From the NCBI RefSeq assembly GCF_013415905.1, contig NZ_CP058909.1, positions 2,418,001 through 2,482,000 on the forward strand: a stretch of DNA of 64,000 bases. Reading direction: 5' to 3'. Below the pieces are notes generated by a model. The model was given only the letters and a program-made list of their open reading frames with translations. It made no database searches and was not told where the DNA came from. The translations under genes were made by a program, and so were the position numbers. Each line of letters starts with the position of its first letter. Within the stretch, counting starts at the first letter, position 1. Source of the DNA: Halosimplex pelagicum (GTDB taxonomy: Archaea > Halobacteriota > Halobacteria > Halobacteriales > Haloarculaceae). Of the stretch, positions 1 through 9,733 are shown in pieces.

Positions 1-1
1 A

Positions 2-235
2 GTCTGGGACTTCGAGATCGACCAGCCAGCCATCGATGCCTATCGCCACTTCGACCGTGGAGACAGAGTCCGTGTCCTTGAGACGGGCGAAGAAGGTGAG
101 GTCCAAGGAACGAACGGGCGGACTGTCACACTCGACCTACCCAGTCGAGATGAGGACTTTCCCGCGTTCTACCCCGACGAACTCGAGCAGGTCAAGGAAA
201 CCGAAGACGAGACCGAGGAAACAGCAGCTGATTAG
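2..235 (+). CDS. C-terminal end of an acidic protein of unknown function (partial)
   Basis: The reading frame enters from the left edge and stops at TAG, so only the last 77 residues are visible. The segment VRVLETGEEGEVQG followed by TVTLDL has the alternating beta pattern of a small KOW or Tudor-like barrel, and the tail is strongly acidic in the haloarchaeal style. The stop lies 3 bp before the next ATG, so the two genes are probably co-transcribed. A frame-shifted reading of the same stretch gives basic, low-complexity protein and is a shadow. Function unknown. Confidence 0.7.
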   Translation, partial: VWDFEIDQPAIDAYRHFDRGDRVRVLETGEEGEVQGTNGRTVTLDLPSRDEDFPAFYPDELEQVKETEDETEETAAD

Positions 236-238
236 ACG

Positions 239-1222
239 ATGAGTGACACGAGCGAACCCGAGTCACCGAGCGAAGATGCCGCCGCCGGACAGGAGAGCGG
301 TGAAGACGAAGAGTACCAGCCGATCCACTTTACCGAAGCTGAGTACGACGAGTTCACATCACTGAACGAGAAAGCAGAAAACGAACTCACAGACCAGGAG
401 GTGACATCGAAGATCAAGTACTCCGTGAAGCGCCGATTCGACCCGCCGACGTGGGCGCTGGTCTTCGAGTATCAGTACGAGCGGAATGGCCGTCGTGCCG
501 ACTGTTTAGCCCTCAATACGAGCGCAAGCCGGAACTTCAAACTGGTGGGCTTCGAGTTTAAAGCCAGTCGCTCCGATTGGCTCTCGGAAAAGCGCGACTC
601 CGAAAAGGCGGACACCTTCGTCGAACTCTGTGACGAATGGTACGTTGTCGCCGGTCGACGGGGTATCGTCGAAGAATCCGAACTCCCTGACGGGTGGGGG
701 CTATTCGAGCTCAAGCCGAGCGGCCAGTTATGGAAACTCGTTGAATCAGACCTCAACGCCCTCCAAGACGCTGAACCTGACCGGAGATTCTTCGCGAAGT
801 TCTTGCGGAAAGCTCTGGGAGGCGACTCCAATTTCGGCTACAGTGACATCAAGGAAGCACGCCGGCGGGGGTACGACGAAGGCGTCAACGAAGAGATCGA
901 ACACAAGATCGGCCGTGAGAAGCGGAAGCTCCGTGAGAAAGCCGAGAGTTTCGACAAGATCGCTGACTCCGACCTTCACCTCTACCCGCCTATCGACGAC
1001 GAACGAATCGCACAGCTCGAAACCGCCGAGCAAATCGTCAAAGCGGTAGCAGCAGATGACTTCAGCAGTATCAGAGGGCGTATCGATAGCCTCGAAAGTC
1101 AGTTAGAACGCGCCCAGGAGCGGGTCAACGAGGAGACCGATATTCTCCGCGAACAGTTGAACGAACTCGAATCCGAAGTCACAGGAGTTGGAACCGACAC
1201 AAACACCGAGACTGACGAGTGA
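239..1222 (+). CDS. Putative PD-(D/E)XK-type nuclease-like protein, acidic
   Basis: The protein has 327 residues. After an acidic N-terminus of about 50 residues, residues 75-140 carry the layout of a restriction-endonuclease fold: an Asp in RRADCLAL (D88), then GFEFKAS (E106, K108), then a DEWYVVA strand. This arrangement resembles MmcB-like or phage-encoded PD-(D/E)XK proteins. The C-terminal 70 residues are a predicted coiled coil (SLESQLERAQERVNEE). It follows the upstream gene by 3 bp and is probably in the same operon. The fold is inferred from motif spacing only, and the activity and substrate are unknown. Confidence 0.6.
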   Translation: MSDTSEPESPSEDAAAGQESGEDEEYQPIHFTEAEYDEFTSLNEKAENELTDQEVTSKIKYSVKRRFDPPTWALVFEYQYERNGRRADCLALNTSASRNFKLVGFEFKASRSDWLSEKRDSEKADTFVELCDEWYVVAGRRGIVEESELPDGWGLFELKPSGQLWKLVESDLNALQDAEPDRRFFAKFLRKALGGDSNFGYSDIKEARRRGYDEGVNEEIEHKIGREKRKLREKAESFDKIADSDLHLYPPIDDERIAQLETAEQIVKAVAADDFSSIRGRIDSLESQLERAQERVNEETDILREQLNELESEVTGVGTDTNTETDE

Positions 1223-1365
1223 CCCGGTTATCAGGTGTCGCTAAGCGTAGACCAGTACTGGAACCCCAACCTCCGATTTTCAAACCGTCGAACCCCACCA
1301 GATATTTGTAATCTTGCCTTGCACGTATCCATACAGGCTCAGTCGAGACAGCCAACACCAAGAAG

Positions 1366-1374
1366 AGGGATATT
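1366..1374 (+). promoter_or_regulatory. TATA-like box of the surface-protein gene
   Basis: GATATTATC lies 19-27 bp before the ATG at 1393, the expected distance for a leaderless haloarchaeal transcript. The short symmetric context GGGATATTATCCC is visible around it. Confidence 0.4.
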
Positions 1375-1392
1375 ATCCCACCAGATACAATC

Positions 1393-3357
1393 ATGCCATT
1401 TGACCAATTATTCGCGACCGGCCAGTCCAGAGAGCAGGTTATTTCCACAACCTTGCTCACCTTGCTTGTATCGTCGCTCCTCCTCGCAGGAGCAGTTGGA
1501 ACCGCCACTGCAACCACGTATTCATCCTCAGACTCCCCAACACCAGAATACGGAGACGACACTCCACTCGTCGACGAGTCCGAAGCAGTCGATAACAGTT
1601 CCGTCGTAGTAAACGGAGACGGAAACGTTGTAAGCGGAAAACAGGTCGGCTACGGCGAACCCGTAGGAAAACTTATCCGAGTCTATTGGCTGAACGGCTT
1701 AGAGAAGACAGAATCTGTCATTGTACGTGATGACAACGTCGTTACGCGGACAGGTCAAAACGTCATCGTTGAGGGCGGCGGTAGCGTCGGTGTATTCGAC
1801 GAAACTCCAGATATCCGGGCGCGATACGACAACGGAACAGTCGAAAAAGTCGTCGTAAACGGGAGCAATATCGAGACAGAAAGTGGGCGAAACGTCAAGA
1901 CTGAAGAAGGCGAAAACGTCGAAATCAACCGCAATACCTTCAACGACCACGAGTTCGTGATTGACATCCTCAACACGAGCAACGTTGGTGAAGGTGAGGT
2001 GATGGAGGTCACCGTTAAGGTCGGAAACATTGGTCACGAGAGTGGGGAGGAGATTATTGATATAGAAGTCGACGGCCGGGGACAAAGTCCGCGGATAGTG
2101 GAACTCGATCCCGGCGAGACGCAGAAGCTCGACCTCCAATACTTCACACGATCCAAAGATGCGCCCGGTGTCGAGTTAACGGCAAAGACACCTGATGATA
2201 GTGATACGGTCACAGCGCCGATCGATAAACCGGACTTCCGAATCGACATTCAAAGCGCCGATCGCGCTGTCTCGTTCGGAGAAGAGATTTCAGTCTCCGC
2301 TGTTCTCAACCGGATCGGCGGTTCACACGAGAAGACCTACGCAATCGATTTCCTCGCTGACGGTTCCGTCACCGATACCGAACTCGTCTCCTTAGAGCGT
2401 GGGGGAAAGACGGAAGTGAACTTCACCTACAAGACGAACGGTGGTGATGTGCCATCTGTTCTTGCGACGGTCTCTGGGCCGGGTGAGGCCGAGGACGCTC
2501 AGAAGATAGCTGTTCGGCTGCCGATTCTGGCTGTGGATAAGGTCTATCCTCCGAAAAACGTCTCCGAGTACGAGAAGGTGGATGTTACAGCGAAGGTAGA
2601 GAACTACGGAACCGATACGAAGAACCAGACCGTCCAGCTGGCGGTCTCGAAGAACGGGACGAACGAGACGACGATCGTTGATAAGAAGCGGGTGAAGCTC
2701 GGGAACCGGAGTGAGAAGAACGTCACTTTCGCGTACCACACGAAACCCGAATACCACCCCCAACACAAACTCACGGTTTCAACACCGGATCACAACCGCT
2801 CAGTCACGGTAAAAACGAACGCAACGGCTGTGCATAAATTCGAGACTGTCCCGAAGGAGACGATCATCGCTCCATCTGACGAGAAGCGAACTCTCAAACC
2901 CACAATCAAGAACATCGGGCACGCAAACGGAACAGCCAAAGCCACATTCAAGCTGAACGGGTCGGTCGAGAAGACGATAAATCTCAGCGTCGAGGCCGGG
3001 AAGACAGCCTCTACGAAGTTAGACGTCGAGGTTCCACAGAACGCTTCGGTAAAGTACAAGATCGCGGTACAGCACGATGAGACGAACGGGACGATAGCGC
3101 CACAGCCCTCAGCGACGGCCACTCCAAGCGATACGGCGACGGCTACCGCTGAGAGTGGAACGGATACTGATACGAACGCGACGGCGACCCCTGGGGGCGA
3201 AACAGACACTGACACTAACGCGAGTACGACGGCACCTACTGGAAACAGCGGAAGCGGTGGAGGGGGGCTCCTCGGATTCCTTCCGTCGGTTCCGGTTCTG
3301 TTGGGAACGGGATTTACCGTGGTTTTAGTCGGGTTGATCGCGCACGCCGCATCGTGA
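1393..3357 (+). CDS. Secreted, membrane-anchored surface protein with CARDB-like repeats
   Basis: The protein has 654 residues. An N-terminal hydrophobic segment at about residues 18-42 looks like a Sec-type signal; no twin-arginine motif is seen. Four beta-rich repeats of CARDB/Ig type follow at roughly 185-265, 270-365, 370-465 and 475-560, recognisable by strings such as VTVKVGNIG, VDVTAKVENYG and LKPTIKNIG. A Thr/Ala/Asp-rich stalk (about 560-615) leads to a C-terminal transmembrane helix (about 625-650). Several N-x-S/T sites suggest glycosylation. It is probably anchored in the membrane and exposed outside, possibly for adhesion or envelope remodelling; the ligand is unknown. It has its own TATA-like box. 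Confidence 0.8.
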   Translation: MPFDQLFATGQSREQVISTTLLTLLVSSLLLAGAVGTATATTYSSSDSPTPEYGDDTPLVDESEAVDNSSVVVNGDGNVVSGKQVGYGEPVGKLIRVYWLNGLEKTESVIVRDDNVVTRTGQNVIVEGGGSVGVFDETPDIRARYDNGTVEKVVVNGSNIETESGRNVKTEEGENVEINRNTFNDHEFVIDILNTSNVGEGEVMEVTVKVGNIGHESGEEIIDIEVDGRGQSPRIVELDPGETQKLDLQYFTRSKDAPGVELTAKTPDDSDTVTAPIDKPDFRIDIQSADRAVSFGEEISVSAVLNRIGGSHEKTYAIDFLADGSVTDTELVSLERGGKTEVNFTYKTNGGDVPSVLATVSGPGEAEDAQKIAVRLPILAVDKVYPPKNVSEYEKVDVTAKVENYGTDTKNQTVQLAVSKNGTNETTIVDKKRVKLGNRSEKNVTFAYHTKPEYHPQHKLTVSTPDHNRSVTVKTNATAVHKFETVPKETIIAPSDEKRTLKPTIKNIGHANGTAKATFKLNGSVEKTINLSVEAGKTASTKLDVEVPQNASVKYKIAVQHDETNGTIAPQPSATATPSDTATATAESGTDTDTNATATPGGETDTDTNASTTAPTGNSGSGGGGLLGFLPSVPVLLGTGFTVVLVGLIAHAAS

Positions 3358-3468
3358 TACTCCCTCACCGTAACCGGCAGGGTTGCCAGCTTCTTGGGGT
3401 GAGTACAGAGTTGAGGAAATAGTACTACTCAGAAGCTATACCGGCGGATCGGGCAAAAATTGAAGGGG

Positions 3469-4956
3469 ATGGTGCCAAACATACATTCAATGGGTAAGAC
3501 TGTCTTTCCAGTAGAGGATTTGTCCCTGAAACCAACCCCCAAATCGTCCGAGTGTCCGCTCGTAGAAGAAGGCACAGCAGAGCGATCTAACCCAGAAGAG
3601 GCACTCCCAGAAGAACCGCCTGAACTAATCCTCCCCCCGGAATACCAAGGGTTAGACGTGGTCGTTATCGGGCCAAAGTATGGGGATATCGTCGTCAAAC
3701 TCACCGACGACGATGGTTCAATGGTGGAACGGTTCGCATACCGGGTTATCGACGAAGAGCAGAACAAAGTGGCTGCGAAAACTGACACGCGAGAAATCCC
3801 GCCAGAAATCAAAGCCGCATTACTGAAAACCGGATGGTTCTGTACTGATTGGGGTGAAAATTACACTGCAACTGGCGCAGACTACCTCGCCAGCCTAGGG
3901 GCCGCCTGCAAAGAATTGGCTGAGAGAAAAGACTTCGAGGAGAGCTCAAACAGCCCGTTTGAGGATGATGAACTCTACGGAAGTAGTCTGCTCTTGCCTG
4001 AGAGCTACCAACCAGACAAGATCGCTGACATCACCTATCGCACGTTGATGGCAGTCTACTACTCGAAGTTACTCAGGAACGGTGCCTGCCATGATAGCCT
4101 GCGGGAAGAAATCGAACACCGGATTGCAGCAGATGACATGACCGGCCCGACTGAAGCCATCAACCAGATCATCAGGGAACGTCATGACCAGGAAGGACAA
4201 CCGGACGTTCAAGAGAGCCAAATAATCAAACTCGGGAGTTCCGAAGAGGGTGAAAGAGACCCCGGACAACAGGTGATGGCCAGCCTCACCCGCAACACGG
4301 TCTCTAACGACGTTCCAAACACCTGCATCAACTACCTGCCTGAATTCGGGCCGGAGACCGACGGGCACAACTACTGGGATACTGGGCGGGCTACTGTCCC
4401 CTATTACCACCTCCCATATCACCAGATAGATGACCGGTACATGGTGAACACAGAAGTCGTTGAAAGAGATGGAGACGAAATTCTGCAGGTCGGTGTAGTC
4501 ACTGGGGCGTTCGGGTTCTACGAAGAATTCAGGCAGGTACAGGAAAACGAATACATCACCTCCAACGCGGGTGACAGGCTACCAGCAATATACTGTGCCG
4601 CAGTAGTCCGGGCAAGGGGCGGAGAAATCAGGAATCTGCCGACTCTTGACGAGGCCTCAATCGAAGGCGTCTATCTAGCTATCGCTGAGGTAGCAGTCAA
4701 GATATTCAAAAACGACTCAAACCTCCACAACGAGACGCTTCGGAAGCTGGACGACGTCACCTCCACGATTCGAGCACAAGCTATGGGCAAAGCATCAGAG
4801 ACGGAAACGGTAGACCAAGAAGATCTCCCGACCGGAGCCACAGGGGATGGTCAACACACAGTATTCTCTCAAGAGCAATTCAACGACGGACTCGTAGGAC
4901 GACTTCCAGACAGTATGGAGAAGATCGGCGATGCTATCGAAGACGAAATTTACTGA
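3469..4956 (+). CDS. Hypothetical protein, 495 aa, no recognised domain
   Basis: The frame is long, with haloarchaeal acidic composition and no signal peptide or membrane helix. ATG codons at 3469 and 3490 are both possible starts; an in-frame TTG at 3460 is less likely. A mixed alpha/beta region around LDVVVIGPKYGDIVV is followed by helical stretches (about 165-240) and a Tyr-rich centre (NYWDTGRATVPYYHLPYHQ). It converges on the helicase gene with only 3 bp between the stop codons. I recognise no family. Confidence 0.75.
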   Translation: MVPNIHSMGKTVFPVEDLSLKPTPKSSECPLVEEGTAERSNPEEALPEEPPELILPPEYQGLDVVVIGPKYGDIVVKLTDDDGSMVERFAYRVIDEEQNKVAAKTDTREIPPEIKAALLKTGWFCTDWGENYTATGADYLASLGAACKELAERKDFEESSNSPFEDDELYGSSLLLPESYQPDKIADITYRTLMAVYYSKLLRNGACHDSLREEIEHRIAADDMTGPTEAINQIIRERHDQEGQPDVQESQIIKLGSSEEGERDPGQQVMASLTRNTVSNDVPNTCINYLPEFGPETDGHNYWDTGRATVPYYHLPYHQIDDRYMVNTEVVERDGDEILQVGVVTGAFGFYEEFRQVQENEYITSNAGDRLPAIYCAAVVRARGGEIRNLPTLDEASIEGVYLAIAEVAVKIFKNDSNLHNETLRKLDDVTSTIRAQAMGKASETETVDQEDLPTGATGDGQHTVFSQEQFNDGLVGRLPDSMEKIGDAIEDEIY

Positions 4957-4959
4957 GTT

Positions 4960-7425
4960 TTAGAACTGCGACCAGAACTGCTGGAGGTTGCGTTCTAACC
5001 CATTAGGTTCGGTCTCTTGAAATTCTTCGCGTGAGTAATCGGGGAAGTGCGAAAGCACACTCGACTTGCCAGCCGCTTCGGTGTACCGCTCGTCGACAAG
5101 AACTCGAACACCAACGTCATCATCACCCCGAATTACGCGCCCCAGTGCTTGCCGCGTCTTCCGTACCGCCGGGACGGTGAACGCATACTGGAATCCGAGC
5201 CAGTCCCCGAAGCGAGAAGAGTAGGCTTTCTGGATCGCGTTCGCCAATTCCGTTCCAGTATTCGAGATCGGGACGCCGCAGATCACTACCGCTCGGAGTT
5301 TGTCGCCATCGAAGTCAACACCCTCAGTTAGCGTCCCTCGAAGTCCCGTCGCGAGGATTTTACCACCACCATCGAAGAACTTCCGCTTCAGCTGCTCGGT
5401 CGTCGCGTCCGAACTACTCTCGTCAGCCAGTACCGGCTTGTTGACCGCCGTTGTGTTCTCAAGGACCTCCGCTGCCCACTCCGCCTCCTGGTAGCTCGGC
5501 ATGAACACCAAGACGTTCCCCGGCGTCGTCTTCGCTACATCCGTGAGGACGTTCCGATAGACGGTCCGCAGGCTTTGGTTCTCCTCCGGTGGCCATCGCT
5601 CACTCCATGTGAACTTCGGGGCGTTCACGGCGATACTTGCCCGCCTTTCCTTGGGGAAGTCCATCCCGAACATGGAGGTTGAAACGTGTCGAGCGCGTTC
5701 CTCTGGGGGTGTTCGTTCCTCATCCTCATCGTCGTCGTTCTCCTCTGTCTCTTGGCCGCCGTTCCGCAGTTTCTCGTAGCGGTCGACTGCCTTCGTCACC
5801 AGCGTCTCAGATGGTTGAGCGCCGTGCTTCAGTTTCCTGATCCCCGTGACCTCCTTGTAGACATCCAGCGGTGCGAGGGTAGCCGACATGACGATCGCGC
5901 CGCCGAAAGAGTCCAGCGTTCCAGCGATTTCGTCCTGCGGGATGCAGTTGTTAACGCGGATTTCCGCTCGGAACGCTCGTTGCCACTCCCGATCGGTAAG
6001 CTCCTCGTCTGTCTTCGCGTTCCGTCGTGGGTTCAGTTTGAGTTCGCGGAAGTATTCGGTGTAGTTGCCGATGAGCCACCTGTTCATCAGCTCGCGGACG
6101 CGCTCGATGGCGAGGTCGCCCTCGGGTGTGGTCTGGTCGATTTTCTTCATGATCCGCTGGCGGATATAGGCGACTGCGTACCCAAGGTGGAGGGCTCGCG
6201 TCCAGTCACTTTCGACGCCGTTCTTCTGGACCCAGTCGTCCAGTACGTCACCGTTCTCTCGTTGGATGCTGACCGAGTCTTCGGATACGGAGTCGGGCAT
6301 AATCGAGTCTTCCCACCGACTCCCGTACGATTTGGTGAGGTGCTGGTCGATCTGATCGGCGAACAGATCGTAGGTCGCAGAGAGGAACCGCCGTAGCCCT
6401 TGCAGTTCACTCCGTCCGTAATCAGCGTTCTCGACGATGCTTTTCGCGATACGAACCTTCCCGCCGTGGCCCTTTCCGTCGAGCCACTTCAGGACCATAT
6501 CGACATCACGGATCGCGTACCGAAGCGTTTCCATCGTCACCGAATACGATAGCTCATCTCGGACCTTGTTCACCATCTCGTGTGCTTCGTCGACGATCAG
6601 AATTGTCGATTCATCAATCAGCCCGCCGGTGAAGTTTTCGACGGTCTGCGGCGAGAAGACGTGGCTGTAGTTCCCGATGAGAACATCCCCATCGTCGACC
6701 ATCTGCTTCATCGCCGCGTGTGGGCACGTGCCCTGTTTCGCGCCGTTCCGTAAAGTCTCCCTCGCCGTCGTTCCGTGATGTATCTTCACCGCGCTTTTGT
6801 CCTTGTAGTCGTTGACAAAGTATTCCGCGTAGAACGGGCAGTATTCCTCGCCCATCGCTTCGGGGATGCCCTCGGTATAGGGCGTGTCGACGCCGGCGAC
6901 GGACATCTGATCCTCAAAGGGATCATCATCAACGCTGACGCGGGCCGCAAGTCCGTATGCCGCGTCGACGCGACGGTCAGCTCGGCCTTCATCGACCGCC
7001 TCGGACAGCAGGCGATCCATGTTCTCTCGGAGTTCGAGACAGCGGTGGTAGATCTCGTCTTGGTCGATGTGGCCGGTCTGGACGTACGGACAAACGTCGG
7101 GTTTTCCGACTAACGAGAGTCCTTGGAAGTGTTCGTCGGTATGCGTGTTGATCGAATCAAGATCATCCTCGAAGGCTCGGAGCTGCTGTTTCTTTGACGT
7201 GACTACGAAAAGGCGCTGGAATTTCGTGTTGGGGTCGCGGACCATCGATAAGCCAGCGGTCAGCGACATGAGGGTTTTACCCGTCCCGCACGCCCCTTCA
7301 AGCAGGTACAGGCCGTTATCTTGGAGCGTGTCTATCGCCTCGTTGATTCCACGGACTTGTTTCTGATACGGGTCAAATGGGAATATATCGGCCCAATACC
7401 CGTGCTGTTGAGATTGGCCGGTCAT
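4960..7425 (-). CDS. XPD/Rad3/DinG-family superfamily 2 DNA helicase
   Basis: The protein has 821 residues. Walker A is GACGTGKT (44-51) and the DEAH box is VDEAH (278-282). Four cysteines between them (C112, C129, C196, C234) are placed like the Fe-S cluster ligands of XPD and DinG helicases. Motif III is VMSATLAP. Motif VI is QALGRVIRG (759-767), preceded by LTEGVDFDGD. Family members unwind DNA 5' to 3' in repair or replication. It is one of the few minus-strand genes here and lacks the repeated upstream element of the + strand genes. An acidic insert (ENDDDEDEE) is typical of halophiles. Confidence 0.92.
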   Translation of the reverse strand: MTGQSQQHGYWADIFPFDPYQKQVRGINEAIDTLQDNGLYLLEGACGTGKTLMSLTAGLSMVRDPNTKFQRLFVVTSKKQQLRAFEDDLDSINTHTDEHFQGLSLVGKPDVCPYVQTGHIDQDEIYHRCLELRENMDRLLSEAVDEGRADRRVDAAYGLAARVSVDDDPFEDQMSVAGVDTPYTEGIPEAMGEEYCPFYAEYFVNDYKDKSAVKIHHGTTARETLRNGAKQGTCPHAAMKQMVDDGDVLIGNYSHVFSPQTVENFTGGLIDESTILIVDEAHEMVNKVRDELSYSVTMETLRYAIRDVDMVLKWLDGKGHGGKVRIAKSIVENADYGRSELQGLRRFLSATYDLFADQIDQHLTKSYGSRWEDSIMPDSVSEDSVSIQRENGDVLDDWVQKNGVESDWTRALHLGYAVAYIRQRIMKKIDQTTPEGDLAIERVRELMNRWLIGNYTEYFRELKLNPRRNAKTDEELTDREWQRAFRAEIRVNNCIPQDEIAGTLDSFGGAIVMSATLAPLDVYKEVTGIRKLKHGAQPSETLVTKAVDRYEKLRNGGQETEENDDDEDEERTPPEERARHVSTSMFGMDFPKERRASIAVNAPKFTWSERWPPEENQSLRTVYRNVLTDVAKTTPGNVLVFMPSYQEAEWAAEVLENTTAVNKPVLADESSSDATTEQLKRKFFDGGGKILATGLRGTLTEGVDFDGDKLRAVVICGVPISNTGTELANAIQKAYSSRFGDWLGFQYAFTVPAVRKTRQALGRVIRGDDDVGVRVLVDERYTEAAGKSSVLSHFPDYSREEFQETEPNGLERNLQQFWSQF

Positions 7426-7646
7426 ATGGACACCATCAGCTTCGTCTCAGACTGGGGTGGCTGTGCATAGCAGGGAACGGGGCATAATCCCTTGGGTTCA
7501 GTAGATCTTGCTGAGTTTCACCGACACCCTACTCGTCGCTGGCCTCTGAGAGGATTTCTGCCTCCCAGTTTGGATAGAGGAGTTACAGACTGTGGTGAAA
7601 TCGCCAAAACAAACTTCACTGGTTGCTCCGAAAAGAGGGACGTGTT

Positions 7647-7970
7647 ATGAGTAGTCCCCTCGCCGGAGTAGCGCGGTGTTTCGGAGCGGCCAGCAACACC
7701 CTCGTCCATCGTGGGATAGTGCGAGAAGCGTCCGACTACGCCCGAAGTAAAATCATCAGGCGAGTCATCGGCGGGTTCCTGCTGTTTGTTCTAACCATCG
7801 TTGTCTTCGGATTCGCTTGGTATGTCGGTTCGAGAGGAATGGAAGGTGCAAGTGCCGTTGGGATATTCACTCTGATGGCCTTACTCGCACTCATCACTGA
7901 CGAAAACAAGTGGTACTTCCTCTCATGGTTGTTCGACGACGCCGAGTACGTCTACAACATCGACAGGTAG
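7647..7970 (+). CDS. Small membrane protein with two predicted helices
   Basis: The protein has 107 residues from the ATG at 7647; a TTG eight codons upstream is possible but less likely. A basic N-terminal half is followed by a helix near GGFLLFVLTIVVFGFAWYV and a second near AVGIFTLMALLALI, with a short acidic cytoplasmic tail. It is divergent from the helicase gene. No family recognised. Confidence 0.65.
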   Translation: MSSPLAGVARCFGAASNTLVHRGIVREASDYARSKIIRRVIGGFLLFVLTIVVFGFAWYVGSRGMEGASAVGIFTLMALLALITDENKWYFLSWLFDDAEYVYNIDR

Positions 7971-7976
7971 AGAGAT

Positions 7977-8004
7977 GGTTTCTACCCCCCGATTTCAGGT
8001 GGAG
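7977..8004 (+). promoter_or_regulatory. Repeated promoter element, copy 1
   Basis: GGTTTCTA is followed by a C-run and GGTGGAG. The T box begins 38 bp before the ATG at 8017. The dyad arms are imperfect here. It is a member of the family described in the findings. Confidence 0.55.
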
Positions 8005-8016
8005 TTTGGATAGATT

Positions 8017-8274
8017 ATGTCCAGTAGTTCATCGACTCTTACACTCGAAACGATCCAGAACTGGCTCGACGAAAACTACAACTCAGCCATGTCGACGTAC
8101 GTCTACGACGACCACGTTCGGCTCACGAACGGCTCGCCAGCGCACTATGTCGACATCTACATCGCCGACGGCCAATCGCTGACCCTCGAAGGCGAACGAT
8201 ACGGCGAAACCATCACAAAATCCTGCAACGCAGCAAAAGACGCACTCCTCGACACACTCTCGAAGACCATCTAA
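8017..8274 (+). CDS. Hypothetical acidic protein, 85 aa
   Basis: The gene starts 38 bp after the T box of a repeated promoter element, which supports this ATG. The protein looks like a compact alpha/beta domain (TLETIQNWLDENY, then YVYDDHVRL, then VDIYIADGQSLTLEG, then a C-terminal helix). It has no cysteine pairs apart from one Cys and no signal. No family recognised. Confidence 0.7.
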   Translation: MSSSSSTLTLETIQNWLDENYNSAMSTYVYDDHVRLTNGSPAHYVDIYIADGQSLTLEGERYGETITKSCNAAKDALLDTLSKTI

Positions 8275-8317
8275 GCGATGGGGGTTGGTAGGTTAGGTGG
8301 AGGAGATGGCGAAATAT

Positions 8318-8476
8318 TTCCCTCCCCCCGTTGCCGTAGGCGGGCCGTTCGGGGCGGAGCCGGGGTGTATCTCAGGACGGGGCCATCGTGAGCGTTCAGG
8401 CCGGGGCCGAGTGTTGGCGCGGCGGCGGGGAGTAGCCGGGGCCGGCAGAGGACTGTTCAGTACAGGAGACCACACA
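8318..8476 (+). other. G-rich leader upstream of the methyltransferase gene
   Basis: No convincing short gene is seen here. The stretch is much richer in G and C than its surroundings and repeats GCCGGGG or ACGGGG blocks near 8361, 8378, 8402 and 8439. The GGGG runs could support a G-quadruplex or a structured 5' leader. The methyltransferase frame stays open through it, but the predicted peptide is Gly/Arg-rich and unlike the rest of the protein, so I treat this as non-coding. Confidence 0.35.
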
Positions 8477-9733
8477 ATGTCAAAATCAGCATCCAACCAG
8501 TCAGGCGGAACGGACAACAGAGACGACCAACGATCGTTTTCTCGTGAGGATTGCCCTCCCGAACTCGACCCATACTGGCCGTCGCGAATCGAGGAGGACC
8601 GAATCTGGTACAGCCACTACACCGAAGCGGACGAGCGGTTCTACGCCCCCGACGAAAATCGGATCTACCGGGTTACGAACATCCGCCACGGGCACGATAT
8701 ATTCGACCTGGAACCATGTGCGGTCGCGACGGATCTCGCAGACGGGTTCGTCCAGCCCAGCAAGGACGCGCCCCATCGGATCGACAACATCTGCGCTCTC
8801 GCCGGTGCGATCGAACTTGGAGAACTCATTCACCTGGAGAAAGGGGCGCTTCGCGAGGTCGGCGACTCCGCGTATCTATCCGTCGGCCAGCTCACCATCG
8901 AAATCGACGATATAGACGCAGACCCCGACGCGCTGCTCAAGCGGATCGATACCCCGGAAGGTCCAGACGCGGCGGACCTCGCAAGGGTCGGTCCAGCACT
9001 TTCCGACGCCGGCGTTGACGCCACTCTATACGCCCCACTGCCCGTCGGCGAACCACAGGAATCGGAACCGGATTCGGAACCCGTATCGCGAGGGTTGCCT
9101 ACCGGCGCTCAAAACGTCGAGACGCACTTCATCCCGGTTAGTCCGTTCTCGAAGTGGACATTCGAGGACGATACGATCCGCGACTGGGTAGAGAATTCCT
9201 TCGAAGAGGGTGAAACCATCTTGAACGCCTGCGCTGGCGAGACAGAACTCACACCGCCCCCAGACGGAGAGATTCTCCGAAACGACATCAACGAAGAGCG
9301 AGACGCCGACTTCCACGTCGACGTCGCCGAGCTTGCAGGGCTGGATAACCTCGAAAGCAAAAGCATCGACCGGATCATCTTCGATCCTCCCTGGTCGCTG
9401 TATCAGTCGAATCTGAGATACCAGGGCGAGCACGTCCATCAAGTCAGCAAAGAGGGAACGCACGACATCGATCTCTCCGAACTGCCATTCGATACGCCCG
9501 GCCCCGGTGAGAAGACGCAGATTGGCCACGCGGCAATCGCGAAGCGCGGGTTCGACCACCTGCTCAAACCGGGCGGCGAGGTGATCGAAATAACGTACCA
9601 CGGAACCTCAATGCCGAACCAGATGGGATACGAGCGGCAGGAGAGGGTCATCTTCGACCCCGTAGGCGAGGCCCGTGCGGTGATCGGGAGCGTCGACCAG
9701 AAGACGCGACAGGAACTGTCGGACTTCCTCTAA
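8477..9733 (+). CDS. DNA methyltransferase-like protein with DPPW motif
   Basis: The protein has 418 residues from ATG 8477. The C-terminal domain has an AdoMet-binding-like segment (LNACAGETEL, 249-258), an acidic loop (RNDINEE), the catalytic motif DPPW (303-306) and a LLKPGGEVIEITYHG strand, the order seen in amino-methyltransferases that modify adenine N6 or cytosine N4. The first 200 residues form a separate domain of unknown role. Its stop overlaps the convergent gene by 4 bp. No partner restriction enzyme lies beside it, so it may be an orphan or self-protective enzyme. Target sequence unknown. Confidence 0.75.
   Translation: MSKSASNQSGGTDNRDDQRSFSREDCPPELDPYWPSRIEEDRIWYSHYTEADERFYAPDENRIYRVTNIRHGHDIFDLEPCAVATDLADGFVQPSKDAPHRIDNICALAGAIELGELIHLEKGALREVGDSAYLSVGQLTIEIDDIDADPDALLKRIDTPEGPDAADLARVGPALSDAGVDATLYAPLPVGEPQESEPDSEPVSRGLPTGAQNVETHFIPVSPFSKWTFEDDTIRDWVENSFEEGETILNACAGETELTPPPDGEILRNDINEERDADFHVDVAELAGLDNLESKSIDRIIFDPPWSLYQSNLRYQGEHVHQVSKEGTHDIDLSELPFDTPGPGEKTQIGHAAIAKRGFDHLLKPGGEVIEITYHGTSMPNQMGYERQERVIFDPVGEARAVIGSVDQKTRQELSDFL

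Noticed and set aside
36..242. A 68-residue basic frame at the left edge
   Set aside because: It is the shifted reading of the real acidic frame at 2-235, which runs on from outside the window and ends 3 bp before the next gene.
5686..6396. A 236-residue open frame antisense to the helicase gene
   Set aside because: It lies wholly inside the helicase coding sequence, is Val/Leu/Arg-rich without haloarchaeal acidity and has no promoter; it is a shadow of a GC-rich gene.
8297..8476. An N-terminal extension of 60 residues on the DPPW methyltransferase
   Set aside because: The extension is Gly/Arg/Pro-rich and arises from the G-rich leader; ATG 8477 gives a normal haloarchaeal N-terminus.
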